NCBI GenBank assembly: GCA_019119995.1 | Contig: DWVY01000065.1 | Span: 1 to 64,000 of the forward strand | Direction: 5' to 3' | From: Candidatus Mediterraneibacter faecavium | Lineage (GTDB): Bacteria > Bacillota > Clostridia > Lachnospirales > Lachnospiraceae | Length of the DNA: 64,000 nucleotides | Part shown: piece by piece, positions 1 through 7,855 of the stretch | Layout of the letters: each line of letters begins with the position of its first letter | How positions within the stretch are numbered: the stretch's first letter is position 1 | The notes under the pieces: model-generated | What the model was told of the DNA's origin: nothing | The model's database searches: none | What the model saw: only the letters and a program-made list of their open reading frames with translations | Made by a program: the position numbers and the translations under genes

Positions 1-95
1 TCCCCGCCCGTCCCGAAAGGTGCATCAAAAGGGCTGTATCCGACTGATTTTCTGCACTCATCCAATCAGAAGTATCTCACCCGACAATCACGAAG
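1..95. repeat. Copy of the right arm of a long palindromic intergenic element
   Basis: This stretch matches 26211-26300 almost base for base (shared blocks include TCCCCGCCCGTCCCG, GATTTTCTGCA and TCATCCAATC), with about one difference in five. At 26211 the same sequence is the right arm of a near-complete palindrome (25937-26305). The window therefore probably opens inside a second copy, with its left arm off the edge. Similarity stops near base 95. Confidence 0.75.
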
Positions 96-253
96 TTTAC
101 ATAAACCGGTCGAGATGATAAACGTAGTCAACGAAGTGCCGATTTCTTCTGGTTTATATGAGTGTTTGTTGAAAGATGACGCTGTGGTGGAAGAAAAGCC
201 TACCGACCGGATGCACCAGCAGAAACAGAGGAGACTGCATAAGCTGTGCATCG

Positions 254-355
254 ACATGGAGCGTTCCGAATACACCTCGTTCTCCATGTTAGCGATATTA
301 AAATGCGAGTCCCACTGGACGAGCATTTTAATATCGCGTTACATGGATTCGAGGG
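254..355. other. Long hairpin with an alternative upstream pairing
   Basis: Bases 292-306 pair perfectly with 323-337 (15 bp, GCGATATTAAAATGC and its complement) around a 16-nt loop. The stem continues outward through TCCATGT 283-289 with ACATGGA 341-347 and a weaker CCTCG/CGAGG match. The arm CTCCATGT (282-289) can instead pair with ACATGGAG at 254-261, so two structures exclude each other. No long T tract follows, so a simple terminator is unlikely. The rest of 96-524 shows no gene I can support. Confidence 0.5.
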
Positions 356-524
356 GATGAGGTAAAGCGGGTCGGCACAGCGTTGCAGTGTCGTCTGTTT
401 CTGCGTCCATTATTCGATTAATATATTTTTGCTATCACAGCGGCATTGTTCAAGAAACACGAATTGACATATTTGAGGGGAGGGTTTCATATGATATAGG
501 GAAAAATGCTGCGGGGACAGGGAA

Positions 525-944
525 ATGAAGCGTCTGAGTGCATCCTGCATCATCTGGATCCTGACGCTCCTCATTGCCGGGCTGGCTGCCGGTTGTGTCA
601 GCAGATATGACGAGGAGCAGAAGCTGAGGGATCTTGACTTTACTGTGGTGGACAGGGAAGATGAACCGGAAGAGTTGAGCACGATGATCGAAGAGGAAAA
701 GGAACATCCATTCCAGATACTCTATGCGGATCAGGGGCAGCTATATCTTGCGGAGGGGTACGGAGAACAGCCGACCACCGGATACAGTGTAGCGGTCCGG
801 GAACTGTATGAGACGGAAAATACCATCCATATCCGCACAGATCTTCTGGGGCCGGAGAAAGGGGAGGATATAAAGGAGATCACTACATTTCCCTATGTGG
901 TCGTGCAGCTTGGATATATTGAAAAAGATGTATTGTTTGATTGA
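525..944 (+). CDS. PrcB-domain lipoprotein
   Basis: A 139-residue protein with an N-terminal hydrophobic segment (about residues 8-23) ending in a lipobox-like AAGC, so Cys24 is the likely lipidated residue. After a charged linker rich in Glu and Asp, residues about 70-135 resemble the PrcB C-terminal domain, with the pattern GEQPTTGYSV followed by a TFPYVVVQL strand. Such proteins sit outside the membrane; their role in Clostridia is unclear. The gene lies 11 nt upstream of the SipL-like gene and is probably co-transcribed with it. The ATG follows GGGGA at a reasonable distance. The family assignment is fair; the function is not known. Confidence 0.7.
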   Translation: MKRLSASCIIWILTLLIAGLAAGCVSRYDEEQKLRDLDFTVVDREDEPEELSTMIEEEKEHPFQILYADQGQLYLAEGYGEQPTTGYSVAVRELYETENTIHIRTDLLGPEKGEDIKEITTFPYVVVQLGYIEKDVLFD

Positions 945-955
945 GGAGGAGAGAT

Positions 956-2515
956 ATGGAGCTGATCAGAAAACCGATCCATTATACACAGGAGGGGAAG
1001 AGCATCTACGACCAGTTTTATCTGGACGAGGATTATAATGTGCCGGACCAGAAAGAGGATGTGCAGAGGATCATCCAGGGAAAGGCTGAACTTCGGACAG
1101 AGGATATCCGGCCGGTGGAAAATTATGTAAAGATCTCAGGAAAAGTGTACTTTACGATCCTCTATATGACAGCCTCGGGAGATCCCAAACCTGCCGTTCT
1201 GGAAGGGAAGCTGCCGTTTGAGGAGATGGTGTATGCGGAGAGCGACGGGAACGAGTCGTTTTATCTGAGAAATGTAAGGACAGAATTCACGGCGTCCGTT
1301 GTTCATTCGCGGAAGCTGGGGCTGAAGATCATGGCAGAGATCGAGATCGGCAGGGAGTGGATCAGGGACGAGGAGCTGACCGAAAATATTGACAGTGATA
1401 TCCCGGTCTACCGGAAGACACGGAAAATGAACCTGCTCCGCCTGGCAGTCTCGAAGAAAGATACATACCGGATCAAGGAAGAGGTCACACTGCCGGGAAC
1501 AAAGGAGAGCATCGGGCAGCTTCTGCTCACGGATATCAGTGTGAGGAAACTGGATATCCGGACAGGACAGGACGAGATCCTGCTCAGAGGCGAGATGCTC
1601 GTATTCTGCATGTATCTGTCTGCCGAGGAGAAAGCAGACTGGATCGAGCAGAGCGTGCCTTTTGAGGGACGGGTCCTGTGCGATGGAGTATCCGAGGATA
1701 TGTACTATCATATCCAGCATTCTCTGGAAGACACGCTGGCTGATATCCGTCTGGATGAAGACGGGGAAATGCGCGTCCTGGGAATCGAGGCTACACTTGC
1801 GCTTAGGATGAACATTTATGAAGAGGAAGAAGCGGAGATACTGAGCGATATGTATTCACTGGAACAGCAGTGTGTATTCGACACGCAGGATACTGTCCTT
1901 GAGGAACTTCTGATGCAGAATCAGTCCAAATGTAAAATAGCGGAACGGCTGTCACTGCCAGAGTTAAAAGAAGACGTCCTTCAGATCCTCCACAGCAGGG
2001 GCAGTATCCAGGTGGAGAGCGAACAACATACGGCGGAAGGGATACAGATCGAGGGTATCCTGCATCTGTCTTTTCTTTACCTGCGGGGCGATGATGCACA
2101 GCCTTATGGAAGCTGGCAGGGGATGATCCCGTTTTCCTGGCTGATCGAGTATCCCGATATGCCGGAGAAAGTAAGCAGCAGTCTTTCCTATCATGTAGAA
2201 CAGCTTGCCATAACATTGGCGGGAAGCGAGGCAGTCGAAGTCAAAGCCATATTGTCATTTGATGTATTCCTGCGCAGACTAATGCCTGTCGGGATGATCA
2301 CGGAAGTCCGGATGGAACCTCTTGATATGGAAGAACTGTCAGAACGTCCGGGGATTGTCGGACATATCGTGCAAAATGGCGAAGATCTCTGGAGTCTGGC
2401 AAAAAAATATATGACGACAATCGACGGGATCAGGGAAATAAACGGGCTAAGTGATGAAAAAGTTTCATCAGGGGATAAGCTATTGATTTTTAAGGAAAAT
2501 GTGAGTATACTGTAA
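956..2515 (+). CDS. sipL: SipL-like spore morphogenesis protein (DUF3794 + LysM)
   Basis: A 519-residue protein with DUF3794-type repeats across most of its length and a C-terminal LysM domain (about residues 470-515, GEDLWSLAKKY...INGLSDEKVSSGDKL). This architecture and length match Clostridioides difficile SipL, which binds SpoIVA through its LysM domain and links coat assembly to the forespore surface. I chose ATG 956 because GGAGGA lies 6 nt before it; an in-frame TTG at 941 would leave no room for a ribosome site. The presence of spoIIR 1.8 kb downstream fits a spore-former. The function is inferred from family architecture. Confidence 0.85.
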   Translation: MELIRKPIHYTQEGKSIYDQFYLDEDYNVPDQKEDVQRIIQGKAELRTEDIRPVENYVKISGKVYFTILYMTASGDPKPAVLEGKLPFEEMVYAESDGNESFYLRNVRTEFTASVVHSRKLGLKIMAEIEIGREWIRDEELTENIDSDIPVYRKTRKMNLLRLAVSKKDTYRIKEEVTLPGTKESIGQLLLTDISVRKLDIRTGQDEILLRGEMLVFCMYLSAEEKADWIEQSVPFEGRVLCDGVSEDMYYHIQHSLEDTLADIRLDEDGEMRVLGIEATLALRMNIYEEEEAEILSDMYSLEQQCVFDTQDTVLEELLMQNQSKCKIAERLSLPELKEDVLQILHSRGSIQVESEQHTAEGIQIEGILHLSFLYLRGDDAQPYGSWQGMIPFSWLIEYPDMPEKVSSSLSYHVEQLAITLAGSEAVEVKAILSFDVFLRRLMPVGMITEVRMEPLDMEELSERPGIVGHIVQNGEDLWSLAKKYMTTIDGIREINGLSDEKVSSGDKLLIFKENVSIL

Positions 2516-2593
2516 GCACACTGTATACAAGATACAGAACACAGTATGTGAGTAAGGAGCGGCGCTTCTGCGGTAAGTGCAGGAGCATGTCTC

Positions 2594-2620
2594 TGCGGAC
2601 ACCGCGGGCTGAACAGTTAG
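2594..2620 (+). repeat. Short dispersed repeat copy (GCGGACA..GCGGGCTGAACAGTT)
   Basis: GCGGACACCGCGGGCTGAAC here and GCGGACAGCGCGGGCTGAAC at 51207-51226 differ at one base in 20. Related sequences occur at 32898-32966, 47791-47830 and 54924-54983. It lies just upstream of the ispE ribosome site. It may mark a mobile palindrome or a bound site. Confidence 0.5.
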
Positions 2621-2646
2621 TTAGTTTTATTCATGGAGGACACAGG

Positions 2647-3534
2647 ATGAATCAGATCGAATTGAAGGCACTTGCCAAGATCAATCTGGGATTGGATGTA
2701 CTTGGAAGAAGGGAGAACGGTTACCACGATGTGCGTATGATCATGCAGTCGATCTATCTATATGATGAAGTTAAGATAGAGAAGATAGATACACCGGGGA
2801 TCGAGGTGGCGACAAACCTGAAATATCTTCCCGTTAATGAAGATAACATTGCATACAAGGCGGCAGAACTGCTGAAAGAGGAATTTCATATCAGCGATGG
2901 AGTAAAGATTACGTTGAAAAAGCACATTCCCGTGGCAGCAGGGCTCGCAGGGGGAAGCTCCAATGCAGCCGCGGTGCTGTTCGGGATGAACCGGATGTTC
3001 CGGCTTGGTCTTTCACAGAAGGACCTGATGGAGCGCGGGGTGAAGCTGGGCGCAGACGTCCCGTACTGCATCATGCGCGGGACAGTTCTGGCAGAGGGAA
3101 TCGGTGAGGAACTGAAGGTACTTCCTGCTATGCCGAAATGTACGGTCCTGATCGCGAAGCCGCCGATCAGTGTGTCTACAAAGACGGTTTACGAGGCGCT
3201 GGATTCAAAAGAGATCACAGAACATCCGGATATCGACGGGATCATAGAAGGGCTGGAGCAGCAGGATCTGAGGAAGATCGCGGGCTGTATGGGAAATGTC
3301 CTTGAGGATGTCACCATCCCGATGCATCCGGTCATTGATGAGATCAAGCAGGTAATGAAAGATGCCGGGGCGCTGGGCGCAATGATGAGCGGCAGCGGAC
3401 CGACTGTATTCGGGCTGTTTGAGAGCCGGGCAGGAGCACGTGAAGCTCAGAGACGCATCAGGGAAAAAGCACTGACCAGGCAGGTCTATGTGACGAATAT
3501 ACACAGTGTGAGGAGGAATCACAATGCCGATTGA
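2647..3534 (+). CDS. ispE: 4-diphosphocytidyl-2-C-methyl-D-erythritol kinase
   Basis: A 295-residue GHMP-family kinase that phosphorylates CDP-methylerythritol at the 2-hydroxyl in the MEP pathway of isoprenoid synthesis. Visible motifs are the N-terminal KINLGLDVLGRRENGYHDV, the phosphate-binding PVAAGLAGGSSNAAA at about residue 95, and GAMMSGSGPTVFG near the C-terminus. ATG 2647 is preceded by GGAGGA with a 6-nt gap; the frame is open further upstream but without a site. The 3' end overlaps the GntR gene by 11 nt, implying coupled translation. The length is normal for the family. Confidence 0.95.
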   Translation: MNQIELKALAKINLGLDVLGRRENGYHDVRMIMQSIYLYDEVKIEKIDTPGIEVATNLKYLPVNEDNIAYKAAELLKEEFHISDGVKITLKKHIPVAAGLAGGSSNAAAVLFGMNRMFRLGLSQKDLMERGVKLGADVPYCIMRGTVLAEGIGEELKVLPAMPKCTVLIAKPPISVSTKTVYEALDSKEITEHPDIDGIIEGLEQQDLRKIAGCMGNVLEDVTIPMHPVIDEIKQVMKDAGALGAMMSGSGPTVFGLFESRAGAREAQRRIREKALTRQVYVTNIHSVRRNHNAD

Positions 3535-4195
3535 TTTTGAAGTTACGATGAATGAATATCTTCCGCTGCGGGATGTAGTATTCAATACTCTGCGGAGGGC
3601 GATCCTGCGCGGAGAATTAAAGCCGGGCGAGCGTCTGATGGAAATCCAGCTCGCCAACAAACTGGGAGTGAGCCGCACGCCGATCCGGGAGGCAATCCGC
3701 AAGCTGGAGCTGGAGGGGCTTGTACTCATGATCCCCAGGAAAGGTGCGGAAGTAGCTGAGATCACGGAGAAAAATCTGCGGGATGTGCTCGAGGTCCGGG
3801 GGGCTCTGGAAGAGCTGGCAGTCCAGCTCGCATGCGAGAGGATGGACAAAGAGAAACTGAAAGAGCTCCATGCTGCCGCGGATCATTTCCGCGAGATACT
3901 GGACAGCGATGACATCACAGCGATCGGTGAAGCAGACGAGGCATTTCATGACGTGATCTTCGCTGCCACGGACAATACCCGTCTGGTCCAGCTTTTGAAC
4001 AACTTAAGAGAGCAGATGTACCGTTACCGCATTGAGTATCTGAAGAAAAAAGAGTGCCATCCCCAGCTGCTGGAAGAACATGCGGCGATCATGAAAGCAA
4101 TCGAGGAACATGATAAAGAAAAGGCGACACAGATCACGATCCAGCACATTGCCAATCAGGCGGATACTGTGGGGGATACACTGCGGCACCGCTAA
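3524..4195 (+). CDS. GntR-family regulator, FCD (FadR-like) subfamily
   Basis: A 223-residue DNA-binding protein. Residues about 10-75 form a winged helix-turn-helix (LANKLGVSRTPIREAIRKLE), followed by an all-helical FCD ligand-binding domain with metal-binding-type His and Asp residues (DEAFHDVIF, EEHAAIMKAI). AGGAGG precedes the ATG, which lies inside the last codons of ispE. FCD regulators usually sense organic acids or sugar acids; the ligand here cannot be read from the sequence. Its position next to ispE suggests co-expression rather than a pathway link. Confidence 0.88.
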   Translation: MPIDFEVTMNEYLPLRDVVFNTLRRAILRGELKPGERLMEIQLANKLGVSRTPIREAIRKLELEGLVLMIPRKGAEVAEITEKNLRDVLEVRGALEELAVQLACERMDKEKLKELHAAADHFREILDSDDITAIGEADEAFHDVIFAATDNTRLVQLLNNLREQMYRYRIEYLKKKECHPQLLEEHAAIMKAIEEHDKEKATQITIQHIANQADTVGDTLRHR

Positions 4196-4247
4196 AGGTT
4201 TCTGCGGATCTGCAGGCAGCATAACAGAAAAAGTTACAGGCCTTTTC

Positions 4248-4277
4248 GTATATTTTCCCACGATTTGTCCATACTCT
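4248..4277 (+). promoter_or_regulatory. Possible sigma-F/G type promoter of spoIIR
   Basis: GTATA at 4248-4252 is followed after about 14 nt by GTCCATACTC, a partial match to the sigma-F -10 pattern GGnnAnAWTR. spoIIR is a known sigma-F target in Firmicutes. The match is imperfect, so this is tentative. Confidence 0.3.
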
Positions 4278-4311
4278 CCATATCAGGTGAAAAGATATGG
4301 AGGAATTACAT

Positions 4312-4956
4312 ATGGATATGTCAGAGAGAATTTATAGAGGGATTGAGAAACACGCCGTAAAGATTTGTTTTGTACTCGCAGTCATTCTGGCAGCGCTGAT
4401 CACAACAGGAGTATATTTCAGAGTGGATGCAGCGTCGCAGGAAAAGCTTCAGGAGCATCTGGCGCAGGAAGTGCTGCGGTTCCATGTGCTGGCTAACAGC
4501 GACAGTGACGAAGATCAGGAGCTGAAGCTGCAGGTGAGGGATGCAGTCCTTAAGTATATGGAAGAAAATATGCCTGAGGAAGACAGCGCCGATGCAGTAA
4601 AAGACTGGGCGCGGGCGCATATCGGCGAGATAGAGGATGTGAGCCGGGGGATCATTGCAGATGCCGGGGCAGAGTATCCGGTGAGTGCGGCGGTGACGAC
4701 CTGCTGGTTCCCGGACAAAAGCTACGGCGACGTTACATTTCCGGCAGGAAACTATGAGGCGCTGCGCATTGAGATCGGTGCGGCAGAGGGACACAATTGG
4801 TGGTGTGTGCTCTACCCGGGACTGTGCTTTATGGACACCGTAAATGCAGTCGTGCCGGACGAGGGCAAAGAAAAATTAAAAAATATTTTGACGGAAGAGG
4901 AGTATTCCAGAGTTACGGCTGATACAGATTTTAAGATCAGCTGGTTCTTCTGGTAA
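4312..4956 (+). CDS. spoIIR: Stage II sporulation protein R
   Basis: A 214-residue secreted signalling protein made in the forespore; it triggers SpoIIGA to process pro-sigma-E in the mother cell. An N-terminal membrane or signal segment (about residues 14-36) precedes a region with FHVLANSDSDEDQELKLQVRDAVL, a SpoIIR hallmark, and a C-terminal NWWCVLYPGLCF motif. I chose ATG 4312 because GGAGGA lies 7 nt before it; the in-frame ATG 4297 would itself overlap that site. It is an independent unit with its own upstream region of about 115 nt. Confidence 0.93.
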   Translation: MDMSERIYRGIEKHAVKICFVLAVILAALITTGVYFRVDAASQEKLQEHLAQEVLRFHVLANSDSDEDQELKLQVRDAVLKYMEENMPEEDSADAVKDWARAHIGEIEDVSRGIIADAGAEYPVSAAVTTCWFPDKSYGDVTFPAGNYEALRIEIGAAEGHNWWCVLYPGLCFMDTVNAVVPDEGKEKLKNILTEEEYSRVTADTDFKISWFFW

Positions 4957-4965
4957 AGACAGAAA

Positions 4966-6159
4966 ATGACAGAATTTTTGATCAGACATTTTATAAAAGA
5001 TTATAAAGATGTGGAGAAGATATCCGTGCGGACCGCATATGGAGTGCTGGCCAGCATTGTGGGTATCTTCTGCAATGTTTTTTTATTTGCGGTAAAATTC
5101 GTGGTAGGACTTGTACTCCACAGTGTGTCCGTTACGGCGGACGCATTTAACAACTTATCAGACGCAGGTTCGTCCATTATCAGTTTTGTCGGTGTGAAGA
5201 TGGCGGAGAAGCCTGCGGACAAGGATCATCCTTTCGGCCACGGGAGGATCGAGTACATAGCGGCGCTGGTCGTATCATTCCTTGTACTTGAAGTAGGGTT
5301 TACATTCCTGAAAGATTCTTTCGGGAAGATACTGCATCCGGAGACAATGAATTTCCAGATTGTTTCAGTTGTTATCCTGATCTTTTCCATCGCTGTAAAG
5401 CTGTGGCTCGGTCTGTTTAACCGGAGGCTGGGCGAGAAGATCGACTCCAAAGTGATGATGGCTGTATTTACGGATTCCATGGGTGATGTGATCACCACGT
5501 CGGCTACAATCCTGTCGCTGATTTTCTTTGCGGTTACGGACATCAATATCGACGGAATCGTAGGCGTGGGCGTGGCGCTTGTGGTCATGTGGGCCGGTGT
5601 GGGAATTGCGAAAGACACGCTGGAGCCGCTGATCGGGCAGGCTATCGATCCGGAAGTGTACGGGGAGATAAAACACTTTGTGGAAAAATATGACGGTATT
5701 GAAGGAACCCATGATCTGATCGTACATAACTACGGGCCGGGACGCAGTATGGCGTCGATCCATGCAGAGGTGCCCAATGACGTGGACATCGAACAGTCCC
5801 ATGAGATTATCGACCGTATCGAAAGGGATGCGGCGAAAGAGCTGGGGATTTTCCTTGTGATCCATATGGATCCGGTGGAGATGAAAGATAAGAGTGTACT
5901 GAAGATCCGTGATAAGATAGTACAGCTCCTGTATGATCTGGATCCTGCATGTACGATCCACGATTTCCGTATGGTGCCGGGAGAAAACCAGACGAATCTT
6001 ATCTTTGATATGGTCGTTCCTATCGATTATGATGAGAAAAAGAAAAATGAACTTCCCTTACAGCTGATGGAGCGGATCAAAGCTGTAGATCCCCGTTATG
6101 AATGCGTTATAACAGTGGAGTCTGATTATGTGGCGCAGAGCAGTCCAGAGGATAAATGA
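4966..6159 (+). CDS. Cation diffusion facilitator (CDF) family metal transporter
   Basis: A 397-residue inner-membrane antiporter, probably for Zn, Mn, Fe or a similar divalent ion driven by protons. It has several hydrophobic helices in residues about 20-220, the CDF metal-site pattern ADAFNNLSDAGSS in helix 2, DHPFGHGRIEYIAAL before helix 3, and DSMGDVITT in helix 5. The cytoplasmic C-terminal domain (about residues 225-300) is extended by roughly 90 residues with a second IHDFRMVPG-like unit, making it longer than E. coli FieF (about 300). The gene starts 9 nt after spoIIR with only a weak ribosome site, so it may depend on read-through. Confidence 0.9.
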   Translation: MTEFLIRHFIKDYKDVEKISVRTAYGVLASIVGIFCNVFLFAVKFVVGLVLHSVSVTADAFNNLSDAGSSIISFVGVKMAEKPADKDHPFGHGRIEYIAALVVSFLVLEVGFTFLKDSFGKILHPETMNFQIVSVVILIFSIAVKLWLGLFNRRLGEKIDSKVMMAVFTDSMGDVITTSATILSLIFFAVTDINIDGIVGVGVALVVMWAGVGIAKDTLEPLIGQAIDPEVYGEIKHFVEKYDGIEGTHDLIVHNYGPGRSMASIHAEVPNDVDIEQSHEIIDRIERDAAKELGIFLVIHMDPVEMKDKSVLKIRDKIVQLLYDLDPACTIHDFRMVPGENQTNLIFDMVVPIDYDEKKKNELPLQLMERIKAVDPRYECVITVESDYVAQSSPEDK

Positions 6160-6188
6160 CAGAAAAGTATAACAAGGAGTGACGGAAG

Positions 6189-6932
6189 ATGACAGAGAGC
6201 ACGAAGATTCAGCAAAAGAACGGTAATACAGGATATGAATTTGACGGGAGAGTGCGCTACAGTGAGATAGACCACAGAGGGACGATGACACTTCCTGCCC
6301 TGATCAATTATTTTCAGGACTGCAGTACATTTCATTCAGAAGCGGTCGGCCTCGGCATGGAAAGACTGAAGCATGACAGAAAAGCGTGGGTGCTCTCCTA
6401 CTGGCAGGTTATCGTAGACCGTTATCCCAAACTGGGAGAGAAGATCACGACAGGGACATTTGCTACAGAGTTTAAAGGGCTCTATGGAAACCGTAACTTC
6501 TATATGAAAGACGGATCGGGTGAAATGATCGCCCGCGCCAATTCTATATGGGTGTTTATGGATCTGGAGAAAGGCAGACCGGCACGCCCGACAGCGGAGC
6601 ATATCGAACCGTATGGCACATGCGAGTCTCTGGACATGCCTTATGAGGGGAGAAAGATCGTACTGCCGGAGCACGCAGAGAAGGAAGAGCCCTTCCCGGT
6701 GCGGAAATATCACATTGATACGAACGAGCATGTGAATAACTGTCAGTATGTGCAAATGGCGCTGGAAATGCTGGCCGGTGATATCAGCGTGCGCCAGCTC
6801 CGTGTAGACTACAAGAAGTCGGCTGTGCTGGGAGATATGATCTTCCCTAAGGTCTCGGAAGAGCAGGACAGGACGGTGGTGGAACTGTGCGATGAGGTCG
6901 GGAAAGCGTATGCGGTCGTGGAGATGAGGTGA
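6189..6932 (+). CDS. Acyl-ACP thioesterase
   Basis: A 247-residue double hot-dog-fold enzyme that releases free fatty acids from acyl-ACP. The N-terminal domain carries YSEIDHRGTMTLPALINYFQD. The C-terminal domain carries the catalytic block HIDTNEHVNNCQYV, typical of the FatA/FatB-like Acyl-ACP_TE family. The length agrees with bacterial members. AAGGAG lies 9 nt before the ATG. It ends 32 nt from the convergent AraC gene with no obvious terminator between them. Confidence 0.92.
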   Translation: MTESTKIQQKNGNTGYEFDGRVRYSEIDHRGTMTLPALINYFQDCSTFHSEAVGLGMERLKHDRKAWVLSYWQVIVDRYPKLGEKITTGTFATEFKGLYGNRNFYMKDGSGEMIARANSIWVFMDLEKGRPARPTAEHIEPYGTCESLDMPYEGRKIVLPEHAEKEEPFPVRKYHIDTNEHVNNCQYVQMALEMLAGDISVRQLRVDYKKSAVLGDMIFPKVSEEQDRTVVELCDEVGKAYAVVEMR

Positions 6933-6964
6933 CTGCTGGAGAAAGGTATCCGCTTATTTATGCT

Positions 6965-7732
6965 CTATGTTTTTTGCTTTTCAGGCGGAAGAAGACGATA
7001 CGCATGAGGTGTAAACCCAGTCAGCGACCGGAATATCCTGTGAAAGTGAGAAACCGAGGAAAAACAGAGATTTTCACTGATCTCAGCAATGGAATAGTTA
7101 GTAAAGTGCAGCATATCCTTAGCCTCTGTGATCTTGCTCTCAAGAATATACTGATGTATAGTCTTCCCTGTTTCTGCCTTGAAAAGGCGGCATAAATATT
7201 CTTTACTGTACCCCATGCGGTCTGCGATATCGGATAAAGACAGCGGTGAGTACAGGTAAGTAGAAACGATGTTTACAATCTCCATGACAAGCGGGTGGGT
7301 GCTCACTACTGATTTCAGCTTTGCAATTCTGGAGGCATAGTCCATCATCATCTGAAATATAAAAATATAGATTTCATCGGGATTTTTACAGGATGTAAGT
7401 CTTTCTATATAGGCTTCGTATACCGCGCTGGCAAGCTGCAGGTTCAGCCCTGCCTCGACAGAAATGTGCCGGGTAATGCTCGCGGCGGATATGAAAGTCA
7501 GTCTGGCTTCCTGTAAAGTCCCGCTTTTTGTCTGCAGCAGGTCTGTATCCTCATCTTCAAATAATAAAACATATTTCGCAATTTTCCGCGGTTCTCCCTT
7601 TTTTATAAATTCAGTAAGCCGGGATTCAATAAAAAGCGAGGTCTCTTCCCGGCTTTTTTCCTGGATGCTTTCATATAAGGAGTTAGCTAATTCTCCTCCT
7701 AAAAATGTTTCATGGCCATAGGCTTGTTTCAT
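6965..7732 (-). CDS. AraC-family transcriptional regulator
   Basis: A 255-residue regulator with a C-terminal AraC/XylS DNA-binding domain (about residues 150-250: LSDIADRMGYSKEYLCRLFK, then ISENLCFSSVSHFHRIFRS and FTPHAYR). The N-terminal part has no recognised cupin motif. I chose the ATG at 7732 because GGGAGAAG precedes it; the open frame extends 20 residues upstream. It is transcribed away from the GH2-GPH-esterase operon and is its likely activator. Direct repeats at 7761-7795 in the shared promoter region are candidate binding sites. Confidence 0.88.
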   Translation of the reverse strand: MKQAYGHETFLGGELANSLYESIQEKSREETSLFIESRLTEFIKKGEPRKIAKYVLLFEDEDTDLLQTKSGTLQEARLTFISAASITRHISVEAGLNLQLASAVYEAYIERLTSCKNPDEIYIFIFQMMMDYASRIAKLKSVVSTHPLVMEIVNIVSTYLYSPLSLSDIADRMGYSKEYLCRLFKAETGKTIHQYILESKITEAKDMLHFTNYSIAEISENLCFSSVSHFHRIFRSLTGFTPHAYRLLPPEKQKT

Positions 7733-7760
7733 TTTATCTTCTCCCGCTTCATAAGATATC

Positions 7761-7795
7761 AATATTATATAATTAAAATTAATATTATACAATTA
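7761..7795. promoter_or_regulatory. Direct repeat, candidate AraC-type binding site
   Basis: AATATTATAYAATTA occurs at 7761-7775 and again at 7781-7795, a 20-bp period close to two helical turns, which is typical of paired AraC half-sites. A TATAAT hexamer for the GH2 gene lies at 7813-7818 without a good -35, consistent with activator dependence. The whole divergent region is very AT-rich, which lowers confidence. Confidence 0.4.
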
Positions 7796-7855
7796 TTAAA
7801 ATGAAAAAATATTATAATGTGTCACATAACAAGTTACAGTTTTCAGGAGGGTGAG

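Noticed and set aside
115-360. An 81-codon open frame in the first gap
   Set aside because: No recognised domain, no ribosome site, and its 3' third is made of the hairpin arms at 283-347. It may be a decayed gene but I cannot support it.
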